NCBI RefSeq assembly: GCF_963676685.1 | Contig: NC_092345.1 | Span: forward strand, 46,397,838 to 46,461,837 | Length of the DNA: 64,000 bases | Reading direction: 5' to 3' | DNA from: Mytilus edulis | Taxonomy: Eukaryota > Mollusca > Bivalvia > Mytilida > Mytilidae | Shown: piece after piece, positions 55,639-64,000 of the stretch | Numbering within the stretch: the stretch's first letter is position 1 | Layout of the letters: each line of letters begins with the position of its first letter | The notes under the pieces: generated by a model | What the model was told of the DNA's origin: nothing | What the model saw: the letters and a program-made list of their open reading frames with translations, nothing else | Databases searched by the model: none | Translations under genes and position numbers: made by a program

Positions 55639-58600
55639 GTGAGTTAAGTATACTGACAATGCCTCTCTACATCATTAAATTTGATAACCAAAGAATTAAT
55701 TTTGGTTAAATATTTCTATTTTTTTATCTACGAGTTTTGATTCATTTCATTTATCTTGAACTTTTAAGACCTCTTTTCTCTAATTTTATTTATTTCTAAC
55801 CTTATTCTCAATGCTTTCTTTTTTCTTGTCATATTTTCGCAATTTATATTCCCAGGCGCGGATCCAGAGGGGGGGTTCCGGGGGTTGGAACCCCCCTTTT
55901 TTTGGCCGATCAATGCATTTGAATGGGAGCATATAGCTGGAACCCCCCTTTACTCTGGGTTGGGAACCCCCCCTTTTTAAAATGGCTGGATCCGCCCCTG
56001 ATTCCTATATTTTGAATATTTTGCCTGTCATTCTTTATGCTGTTAACCCCATCCATACAATCAATTACCGTGCAGTTTCAAACTTTTATGTAAGTACATA
56101 GTAAGTTAAGAATTTTTCTAATTGCAGTATTGCTAACTTTACAACATTGTGCGAAGAGCTAGAAGACCATATTGATCCATCAATAGATGAAGTACGCATG
56201 GAGAAGATGATCAGCATCATGAAGAGATTGAGAGATTATAAAACAGATGAAGGTAAGTTTTTGTTGCCAAAGACTTCTACATATGTCAAAGAAAATGTTT
56301 TATCTTCGAAAAACACAAAATATTCAAGATTATTTTTGTAAGAAATCCTGTTTATACAATTATTTTCTTGAGAATTTTAACTTCCCTAATTTAGTATATG
56401 TATATGTTACAGTGACTTTGTATAATCAGTGATTATGTAGAATCACTAAAATTTTCAGGGATTATGTATAATCAATGGGTAGTTTAGGGATTATATATAA
56501 TCACTTAAACTTGGGAAAGATCCGTTTGCGCCAAAAATGCGTCCTTTTGCGCCACAACTTTTTTTCTCAAATGCTACGTTTGCGCCACATGTTTTAAAAT
56601 TAGAGGGTTTCATTTGCGCCAAAAATAAAACATACGATTGCGCCAGTTAAAAGAAAATTACTTCCTTACTCCTTTATTCGGACTTGGAACCGGCAGTGTA
56701 ACACGGCACATGTTTCCTTTTCTGAAACATATGTTTTTATTACTGCTGCTGCATGGGTACTTCCCAATTTAATGTATGTAGTAGCTTTTAACTTCTTTTT
56801 ATTGTCCAAAAACACAAACATTGATGGATGAAATCCATAAAATAGTTAATAATAGTTCATAATAATAATAAAGCCCATACGCATGGTGGGAACAAAGCTC
56901 TGTGTCATCAACATTTGTGGCTAAAACATAAAGAGCAAAAACTTCTATTTTCTATATTGGCATATCTTTGTTAAGCAAAGCAATAAGTTTTATTCTCTCT
57001 CTGTACATTGACTGTCTAATGCTGCTTAAGTCATTTAATTCTCTTCAGAAACTTGTCTTTATGGTGAAATATCTTCTAACATGTGATACCTTTTGGGGCA
57101 AAAATAAGAATACATCTATAGTAATCATTAATATTTATGATAGATATATGTACAGGTAAATTGGCGCAAATGAGTTCCGAATATTGGCGCAATTGATACA
57201 TTTTGAAAATAAAATTTGGCGCAAATGATACCCCTGAAAAACAGTAATTGGCGCAAAAGGACTGCTGCCTTAAACTTTTAGGGATTATGTATAATCACTA
57301 GAAAAAACGTCAGGGATTATACATAATAACTGAAATGATACTAAAATATATAACATATTGAAATATCTTAAAAGTTAACCTTAATATATCATAATAACCT
57401 TAATATTGTAAAACGGTAGGCATATTTTTTTAATATGAAAGACACAAAAATATTGAAATGTTATACACACAATAATTAAATGATAAGCACAATATAATTA
57501 AATGATAAGCAAAATATACATAAAATAATTGATGTTTTGTTATTAATACTGACTTTATCAGTAATAATATCAAGCGAGTCCTTTTTGATATTGACTGTAT
57601 AAGAATTAATAATACCAAGCGAGCCCACACGGGCGGGTTGATGAAGTTAGTATGAAAATATTAAATTGCATAATGATTATTCTTTTTATCGTATTGTTTT
57701 AGTAATTGTTTTAAGGTTGAGAATATGAAATAAAATGAAATTGTCATTAAAACTATTTTTATGCGTACAGTCGTTTTGATAAATGTTAATGTTATGTATA
57801 ATATTTTAATATTAAACATTTTATTTACAAACTAAATTTGGATGGCATCGACTATTACACATTTGCCCTGATTTTCTACTGGCATATCTATCAAATTCAC
57901 ATTTTTTTTACCACAATATCAAAATTTAAAAAAAAACCTTGTCCTCCACATCAATTCAGATTGTACGGCACTTCTCAGAGAAATAGAGTTTTCAGCACAA
58001 ACATCTGAAGGTACAAATTGTACCAATCGGAAGGGAAATCATCAACCTCAAACTGATTTATTGTATCAAAGATCCGAGCAGGATTCAATGCTATGTAGCA
58101 AGGCGATACTTCTTCATTCTTTTCGTGAATATTGACCATTAGTTTTTTGGGATCTCCCTTTCCAGGAACCAATGATTTGTATAGTACGGTTTATCGCTTT
58201 TATAAGATAAACCAATTTAATTAAAGAGAAATGATTATTGCCTCATTCGGATCCGGTTCTTGTTTCCCGCCAATCAACGTCACATGACTCGTCAGCATTA
58301 CATTGCACTAGCCAATCTTGTAGATATGTAAAAGTTTCAAAAAATGCAATCGTAAAAAATCTTTGACATCCGCATATCATATTCTAATATTTTGAAATGA
58401 AACTATTGTAGAGACAAGACAATTCTCCAAGAAAGGATTTTCATTGCAAGGGTCAGCAAACGACGATATTAAAAGGTAAACCGAACTGTCACCACACGAT
58501 CCGATGCCATCAACCGAGCTATCAACACGAGGAACACATCCAGCTTCTTTCGACATGTTTATGTTTGTGAGATTATTAGAACAATTTAATAATGTATCTT

Positions 58601-61600
58601 CGCCATAAAAGTTATACAATGCTCGAATGACAGGGACAGCTTCCAATTTGTCAGTGGCTCATTGACCGGTGATCAATTTAATGGCAGAAAAAAATCTTCA
58701 CACCAGGAGCCCCCGTTTAGAATTCCACACAGCACAAGATGCACTTGTAAGGAGAACACGATTTAAAAGAAGGAGAACCAATGATCCAAAGATTCACTAC
58801 CTCAGTGGTTCCAGCGGTTTGCAGATTTCGTCAAGCTTTAACCCAGCTTTAACCTCGGTATGTTGAATTTATATAAGAAAAAAGTTGATGTTTTGTGGTG
58901 TATAATTATTCTAATTGATATTTATCTCATAAGAATTAAGATAATCTGATGGTGATAAGATAAGATTACTGAAAGGATTATTTATTATTATAATTTGATG
59001 TCATATATTTAATTCGTGGCCTTTTTTACATGTCTGCTTTAATGTACATAAATTATATAACCATGCAGTCGTTTTGAAGACACACCTATCGCTATTACAC
59101 ACAAGATACACACGAGGGCAATAAGTGCAAATTCCTCATCTTTATTTACTTTATAGATTCTACCACTATTATACACAATTTTACACTATGTGTTAGATGG
59201 CTCAGCTGACGTGTAATAGATGAAATACACTATATGAGAGTTAAAAGACAAATTTTGTGGCGGATGACGCGATAGCTTTAGATTAAATCCATCAGAGTCG
59301 ATGGCTTAGATTAAAATATTTACAAGTGGAAATCCTTTGAACATGTACAGTCTTAAATATTTCCTAAACTGTTTGATACACTTAAATCGGCATTACTATA
59401 TAAAAAAGAAAATGTACATAAATTATGCCTACTGTTTTCTCGTTTGACTTGTTTAACATTTTTCTTTTTGGTTTTTAATTACTCTTTAATAATGCAGTAT
59501 CATGGGCTCTGCTCATTGTTGAATGCAGTACAATGACTTCGTTTAATGCAGTATGGGCACTGCTCATTGTTGTAGGCAGAAAAGTGACTAAATGTTATTA
59601 AATGAATGCGACTTGGGCTCTGCTCATTGTTGACGGCAGTACACTGACTTATTGATATTAATGCAGTATGGGCCCTGCTCATAAATGAAGGCAGAAAAGT
59701 GACTAATTATAGTTAATGTGGCATGGGCTCTGCTCATAAATGAAGGCAGAAAGTGACTACTAATAATTATAGTTAATGTTGCATTGGCTCTGCTCATTGT
59801 TGAAGGCAGTAAAATGACTTTTTGTTATTATTTTATTTGCCGTTTGTTCTACTGTGAAGAGTTGTCTGATTGAATCATACCAATTCTATTTACACGAGTG
59901 AGCTTCTCAGTTACATGAATATATTTATACTTTTCAATTTGCGTTTATTTTCTTGTTAGCTTGCTTGTTTTAATTTTTGCATGTTTGCCTAGCTATTTAC
60001 ATTATGCATGTGTTCCTGTTGTAAAATATGCTTATATTAAATTTGATATTTGATTTTGATATGAAATATCACGTCAGTTGAACTTGTGAGAGATTTGCAG
60101 AGCTCATGTTTACGTTGTTGAATCATACATACCAAGCCCGACCCTAAATTTTCTGACTTGCGTAAATATAGTTCATATAGTGATACAAGCACACATATAG
60201 TTATACAAGCAATAGTCTGTATAGGTTTCAAATAGCTTACTTATGCTCATGGACAGGACAATTAGTTTACCAACAAGTCAACTTAGAGCAAATAAGAGAA
60301 TTATGTGCACTATTCACACAATTATCAAATTACTTTATAACTCACGAAGCAGCAGACAGAGCATGGTACACAACATCCTCTATACTTTGAAGTGCGATAA
60401 TTTTATTGTATATATACACATGATACATGTACATGTATTGTTTAGATTATTTTTGATTGTCTTATCCAACTCAGATATGTGAACATTGATGTTTTAATAC
60501 GTTTGTATTTTACTATCATATTTATTTTACATGTCGGCACGAACTATGGGCTTCCCCACATCTATTTTTAGAAACAAAACAAATATGCGGTATATAAGTT
60601 ACTTTTAAGGACTTACAAACGAACACGCCTATTATCCAGATGGGAAACTCGATGAATTTTTAAATTTATTTCAAATACTCTTGATCTATTTCCTTCTATC
60701 AAAAGGAACATTTAGCATTCTTATCTATTTACAAAGCTGATGGACACAATCTTTTTAATTCTAGTCGGAATAAATCAACTATCCATTACTTAAAGTAATA
60801 CCATGGAATTTTACTCTAGCACCTCGTTCTTTTAGGTCACAAAATATATTCGACGCAAAACTATTCAAGATAGAACTTTCCAAAACATGTATTCGAATTT
60901 TTTATTACTACTTTGAATGCATGGGGTAGCCAGTTTAGTACAGGAAACGCCTAGTTCTTTTAGGTCACAAATATATTCGACGTAAAACTATTCAAGTTTG
61001 AACTTTCCAAAAAAGCGGCACATACTGCTTAGCCGTATCCGAATTTTAAGTACTACTAGGAATATATGTGATTGCATTTAGTCATATTAGTACAGGATAT
61101 GTGGTACTTTCTATGTATTGATTGATATGAATTTTTTTTTTTTGTGTACGTTCTACTCCCTTGGTTTCTAAAATATTGGTCACGTGACTTGACAGTAATT
61201 TGTTTAAAATTAATATATAGATTAGCCTATACAAATGTACACGACTTTGAAGGAGTGCCTAGGATAGCACTTATTATATATACAGGTAATGTATTTTCGT
61301 AAACTTTGTAGAGGATAAAAAATTAAAAATGGAAAACTAATATTAGTGCATATTACAGATAAATTGCAAAGCAATTGAGTAGATTCATGGCATACCACCA
61401 TCTTGCATTGTACTTTTGCAGTGACCAATCAGTCTAGTTATTACCCACATCTCCGAATGTGTACACAGATGTTCAGTTTTATTGATTATACTGTTTATTT
61501 TTATGAAGAAACTTCCTGATTTATCGCATTATATCTCTTAGAAATATTTAACAAGTCCAAACATATGTGCTTTAGAATACATTTTGTTCAACTAAGCCGG

Positions 61601-64000
61601 TTAAGGCGAGATAACTCTTTTAGTAAACCCATTGATAATTCATGATCGGTTTATCAGTGGATGTATTACTGCTAAAATTATGCTTTTTATGATGATAAAT
61701 ATATATTATATATAACATGGATAATACAACGAAAGAAGTGATATCTTCAAAAACAGCACCTTTATAACAAAGCTATTACAAAAGGAAAAATATGATTGTC
61801 TAAGATTCAAACATATTAACAAAGAATAATGCCTTCTTAGCTAGTTCACCTAAATGGACCTTAAGTTGTAGGTAAAAGGGGGGGGGGGGATTCTGGTGAG
61901 TGTGTATAGACACACTCAAGTGGCAAGATTAAGGGGTTATGATCGTTTCCCGTAATTGTACGTCGGATCATATTAGGTTTTTACTTTCCTGCGGTACCGC
62001 AGGAAGTTCTGTTGAGACCATCTCATGTCTACCCTGAGTGGCCGGTTCTGAATTGGTACCAGTTCGAGCTTGACTGTTAATGATACATAGTATGGCCTAT
62101 GTATTCAGTGTTTTATAATATAAAAAATGTTAATCTTTACTCCCCTGAAACCAGGGGGTGATGCGAATAAGACCTGACGTATTTGGGGATCATAACCCTC
62201 GTTCTCTTTAGAATTTAACCTGGAGGAACTTGAGCATCCATTGCTACCAATGGTGCACAGATTTGTCAGTTAAAACTAGCATGTCGGCATTCTGTAATCA
62301 TGTCAGACCTCGTCATTCTAAGTGAACTGTGGCCGTTATTTCCACAATAGTTATTTGTTTGTTATGTTTTTGCCTAAAAATGGATTCTGTGATTAATACG
62401 GTTTATCGCTTTTATAAGATAAACCAATTTAATTAAAGAGAAATGATTATTGCCTCATTCGGATCCGGTTCTTGTTTCCCGCCAATCAACGTCACATGAC
62501 TCGTCAGCATTACATTGCACTAGCCAATCTTGTAGATATGTAAAAGTTTCAAAAACCCACCCACCTCCCCTTGCAATCTGCCATCTAATAACAATTCTTG
62601 TGTCTGCTGCTGTTTTATTTATCTTTTCAGAATGACCAGAACATGCCGGATCCATAACTTTTTGGACAAAAAAGAGGAGACAATCAAGCCGATGGATTTG
62701 CTAGCTGAATCATACGTTCGAGAACTATAATTATTATGTCAATGCTAATTTTTATGAATGGCTACCACCTTTATCTAAATATTTAGACACATTCAGTGTG
62801 AAAATGGAATTACCAATACCTGGTATTAGTTCTTCGCCTAGATGCATTTAACTTTTGACTTTATTTGGATAAAAATCATGCAGCATTTATTTTAATAACT
62901 CGATTCTAATTGTTCATTGTTTTGTAATAAAATCATTCGTCACAGTCAAAAAGGATGTCGGGATCTGGCAAGATTAAGGGGTTATGATCGTTTCCCGTAA
63001 TTGTACGTCGGATCATATTAGGTTTTTACTTTCCTGCGGTACCGCAGGAAGTTCTGTTGAGACCATCTCATGTCTACCCTGAGTGGCCGGTTCTGAATTG
63101 GTACCAGTTCGAGCTTGACTGTTAATGATACATAGTATGGCCTATGTATTCAGTGTTTTATAATATAAAAAATGTTAATCTTTACTCCCCTGAAACCAGG
63201 GGGTGATGCGAATAAGACCTGACGTATTTGGGGATCATAACCCTCGTTCTCTTTAGAATTTAACCTGGAGGAACTTGAGCATCCATTGCTACCAATGGTG
63301 CACAGATTTGTCAGTTAAAACTAGCATGTCGGCATTCTGTAATCATGTCAGACCTCGTCATTCTAAGTGAACTGTGGCCGTTATTTCCACAATAGTTATT
63401 TGTTTGTTATGTTTTTGCCTAAAAATGGATTCTGTGATTATACAAATCCTTGCTGAAACCACTAGTGTAATTGATTTGAGATATCATCTTTGAAGCTTTT
63501 AATTATAATGATAATCCCTGAAATCATATTAGGGAATTTGTAGAATAATAATAAAAATTATCAGTGATTATATAAAATCACTGGTCATTTTCAGGGAATC
63601 TATATAATCACTAATGATTTTAGTGATTCTACATAATCCCTGATTATACAAATTCACTGTAACATATATATTTTATCTGAGACCACGATTTTACTATTTA
63701 CCTTAATTAAAAATAGGTTGTTCATTTTCGGAGATAAATACAATTCGATGTTTTTATGAAAAACTTAAATTCTTCTGTCATTGACCATGATTTTAAAAAA
63801 AACACAATGTTACAGACAGGGTGATATTTTATATGGTACTGAATATTTGTTTCTGGAAATAATTTAGCAATGGACAATGTAATATCTTTGCAGTGTTTCC
63901 TAAGATGAACGAGTTATTTTATGTGTTGACGGAGACAGTTTTCAGTGTTGTCGAGTCCCAGGAGAATTGGTCACTGATCTCTGAATCAGATAAGCCATCA
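55583..64000 (+). CDS. Unrecognised gene, first three exons (3' end beyond window)
   Basis: Exons 55583-55638 (phase 2 out), 56128-56252 (phase 1 out) and 63894 to the window end. The joined protein starts MNSVLIPDICRLMSGPYHRS, continues IANFTTLCEELEDHIDPSID, then EVRMEKMISIMKRLRDYKTD, E, VFPKMNELFYVLTETVFSVV, ESQENWSLISESDKPS, and stays open. It is mostly helical and acidic with no signal peptide, membrane segment or motif I can name. All junctions fit GT-AG and phase: AG|T gives Ser, and G|TG gives Val. Intron 2 is 7.6 kb and is almost entirely a transposon-like element. I do not recognise the family. Confidence 0.75.
55853..56000. mobile_element. 148-bp MITE with CAGGGGCGGATCCAG-type ends
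   Basis: Left CAGGCGCGGATCCAG and right CTGGATCCGCCCCTG are inverted with one mismatch. The inside is GAACCCCCC-rich with its inverse. ATTCC flanks both sides. I recall this MITE as abundant in bivalves, and its CAGGGGCGGATCCAG end resembles hAT termini. It lies in intron 1 of the third gene. Confidence 0.8.
56128..56252 (+). CDS. Third gene exon 2
   Basis: Encodes (S)IANFTTLCEELEDHIDPSI then DEVRMEKMISIMKRLRDYKT and DE at donor GAAG|GTAAGT, after acceptor CTAATTGCAG. Amphipathic helices, no named domain. Confidence 0.78.
56513..57269. mobile_element. 757-bp nested element with GCGCCAA subterminal repeats and 8-bp target duplication
   Basis: TTAAACTT flanks both sides (56,505-56,512 and 57,270-57,277). 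The ends GGGAAAGATCCGTTTGCGCC and the inverse of GGCGCAAAAGGACTGCTGCC match at about 14 of 20. The left flank carries five TTTGCGCCA or TTGCGCCA words and the right flank four in the opposite orientation (TTGGCGCAAA). It has no coding capacity. An 8-bp duplication is typical of hAT and P-type elements. Confidence 0.85.
57975..58184 (-). CDS. Unrecognised minus-strand open frame inside the element
   Basis: Reads (LYKS)LVPGKGDPKKLMVNIHEKNE then EVSPCYIALNPARIFDTINQ and FEVDDFPSDWYNLYL, stop at 57,975. Composition is unusually protein-like for this AT-rich background (Pro, Gly, Trp, balanced charge). It has no ATG near its start, so it would be an internal or last exon, or a decayed transposon gene. 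I do not recognise the family. Confidence 0.35.
   Translation of the reverse strand, partial: LYKSLVPGKGDPKKLMVNIHEKNEEVSPCYIALNPARIFDTINQFEVDDFPSDWYNLYLQMFVLKTLFL
58185..58343. repeat. 159-bp block, copy 1 (identical to 62,397-62,555)
   Basis: Begins TACGGTTTATCGC and ends AAAAGTTTCAAAAA. I see no difference from copy 2 at offset 4,212. It holds a short hairpin (GGTTTATC/GATAAACC) and two CCAAT boxes (58,270-58,274 and near 58,312) around ACGTCACATGACTCGTCA, which looks promoter-like for the + strand. The minus strand also has a 30-codon frame, FETFTYLQDWLVQCNADESC, ending in a stop. Confidence 0.9.
58378..58658 (-). CDS. Unrecognised minus-strand open frame inside the element
   Basis: Reads ATDKLEAVPVIRALYNFYGE then DTLLNCSNNLTNINMSKEAG, ending ENPFLENCLVSTIVSFQNIR-I and stop. 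The only ATG is internal, at NMSKEA. It is Cys- and Ser-rich with no motif I can name. It is divergent to the + frame at 58,681, 22 nt away. It could be an exon of the same gene as 57,975-58,184, but no clean splice pair links them. Confidence 0.3.
58681..58857 (+). CDS. Unrecognised first-exon candidate inside the element
   Basis: ATG at 58,681, 59 codons: MAEKNLHTRSPRLEFHTAQD, ALVRRTRFKRRRTNDPKIHY, LSGSSGLQISSSFNPALTS. It ends at a good donor (TCG|GTATGT, phase 0). It is strongly basic, with RRTRFKRRR possibly a nuclear localisation signal. It lies about 340 nt after the CCAAT-bearing 159-bp block. The nearest plausible acceptor downstream (62,631) would add NDQNMPDP and a stop. Without expression data this stays tentative. 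Confidence 0.35.
59490..59820. repeat. Degenerate minisatellite, about six ~50-60-bp units
   Basis: Units share ATGGGCTCTGCTCATTGTTG, AAGGCAGTAAAGTGACT and TAATTATAGTTAATG. Inverted, the core is CAACAATGAGCAGAGCCC, close to the family A words AAGAATGAGCAAAGCCC (32,970) and CTATAGTTAAT (9,440). The array seems to have grown from an internal piece of that dispersed repeat. Confidence 0.8.
60810..61105. repeat. Imperfect tandem duplication, about 130 bp
   Basis: TTCTTTTAGGTCACAAAATATATTCGACG with AAACTATTCAAGATAGAACTTTCC recurs from about 60,955 as TTCTTTTAGGTCACAAATATATTCGACG with AAACTATTCAAGTTTGAACTTTCC. Both copies continue to TTTAGTACAGGA or ATTAGTACAGGA. No coding capacity. Confidence 0.65.
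61921..62395. repeat. 475-bp block, copy 1 (identical to 62,966-63,440)
   Basis: From TGGCAAGATTAAGGGG to GGATTCTGTGATTA. Copy 2 follows at a fixed offset of 1,045 with no indel, and I see no mismatch. Inside is a perfect 20-bp palindrome, TTCCTGCGGTACCGCAGGAA (61,986-62,005), and an inverted pair GGGTTATGATC/GATCATAACCC. It is GC-richer than its surroundings and has no coding frame. Confidence 0.92.
62397..62555. repeat. 159-bp block, copy 2
   Basis: Identical to 58,185-58,343. It starts one base after the first 475-bp block, so the end of one unit directly joins the start of the next. The two CCAAT boxes are retained. Confidence 0.9.
62631..62730 (+). CDS. Last-exon candidate inside the element
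   Basis: A strong acceptor (TTTTATTTATCTTTTCAG) precedes a frame reading MTRTCRIHNFLDKKEETIKP then MDLLAESYVREL, stop at 62,728, with AATAAA at 62,926-62,931. This frame needs a phase-2 upstream exon. The exon at 58,681-58,857 leaves in phase 0 and would instead give NDQNMPDP and a stop. The protein-like frame, acceptor and poly(A) signal together suggest a real or recently decayed 3' exon. Confidence 0.35.
62966..63440. repeat. 475-bp block, copy 2
   Basis: Identical to 61,921-62,395, including the 20-bp palindrome (63,031-63,050). It is followed at once by TACAAATCCTTG, the end motif of the small palindromic element family seen at 49,362. The flanks of copy 1 and copy 2 do not form a target duplication. 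Confidence 0.92.
63894..64000 (+). CDS. Third gene exon 3 (partial, runs off the window)
   Basis: After acceptor ATCTTTGCAG the phase-1 frame reads (V)FPKMNELFYVLTETVFSVV then ESQENWSLISESDKPS and is open at the end. The alternative frames carry stops, which supports this reading. Confidence 0.7.

Larger units (their letters stand above)
56405..63664. mobile_element. 7.26-kb DNA transposon-like element with 52-bp inverted ends
   Basis: The left end 56,401-56,452 (TATATGTTACAGTGACTTTG ... AGAATCACTAAAAT) matches the inverse of 63,617-63,668 at about 50 of 52 positions. TATA flanks both ends and may be the target duplication. Next to both ends are clusters of a subterminal repeat, (A)GGGATTATGTATAATCACT, at 56,430-56,505 and 57,280-57,330 on the left and 63,504-63,660 on the right. 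It contains a nested element (56,513-57,269), small unrecognised frames, a minisatellite (59,490-59,820) and duplicated 159- and 475-bp blocks. I recognise no transposase motif. Confidence 0.75.

Noticed and set aside
61921-62395. Spliceosomal snRNA or other structured RNA gene in the 475-bp block
   Set aside because: I compared it by eye with remembered U1, U2, U4, U5, U6, U11 and U12 sequences and found no match.
61921-63440. Small LTR retrotransposon
   Set aside because: No TG...CA ends, primer-binding site, polypurine tract or target duplication was found despite the identical terminal repeats.

Overview
The window is AT-rich animal DNA with long introns, GT-AG splice sites and many small dispersed repeats. 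The repeat families are ones I associate with marine mussels (for example the element carrying GCCAATGAGACAACTCTCCA), and the intermediate filament gene is of lamin-like protostome type. Together these point to a bivalve mollusc, most likely Mytilus or a close relative. The species call rests on memory of repeat families, not on a search.

Layout. (1) 1-5,330: intergenic, with degenerate repeats and the 3' tail of a LINE. (2) 5,429-26,492 (+): a cytoplasmic intermediate filament gene with a full rod and a lamin-tail domain. Between rod and lamin tail lie two exons, a 1,910-nt one encoding a very long acidic tail and a 158-nt one. They share entry and exit phases but cannot be joined to each other in frame, so the gene appears to make a short (646 aa) and a long (1,230 aa) isoform, much as squid neurofilament does. 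(3) 26,493-29,712: intergenic, with a Helitron/pearl-like repeat array. (4) 29,713-50,280 (+): a nine-exon short-chain dehydrogenase/reductase (259 aa) whose introns are full of transposon insertions. These include a 383-bp element with a perfect 9-bp target duplication, and a 5.1-kb span with long inverted ends. (5) 50,281-55,582: intergenic, with a 1.87-kb TA-flanked inverted-repeat element and a 291-bp foldback. (6) 55,583 to the window end (+): the first three exons of an unrecognised gene. Its second intron contains a 7.26-kb element with 52-bp terminal inverted repeats. That element carries a nested 757-bp element (8-bp duplication) and two head-to-tail units sharing identical 159-bp left and 475-bp right segments.

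All three genes lie on the + strand and look independent. They do not form an operon or a pathway. No rRNA, functional tRNA or CRISPR was seen. Exon limits were read by eye from splice consensus, phase continuity and family motifs. No transcript data or database search was available.
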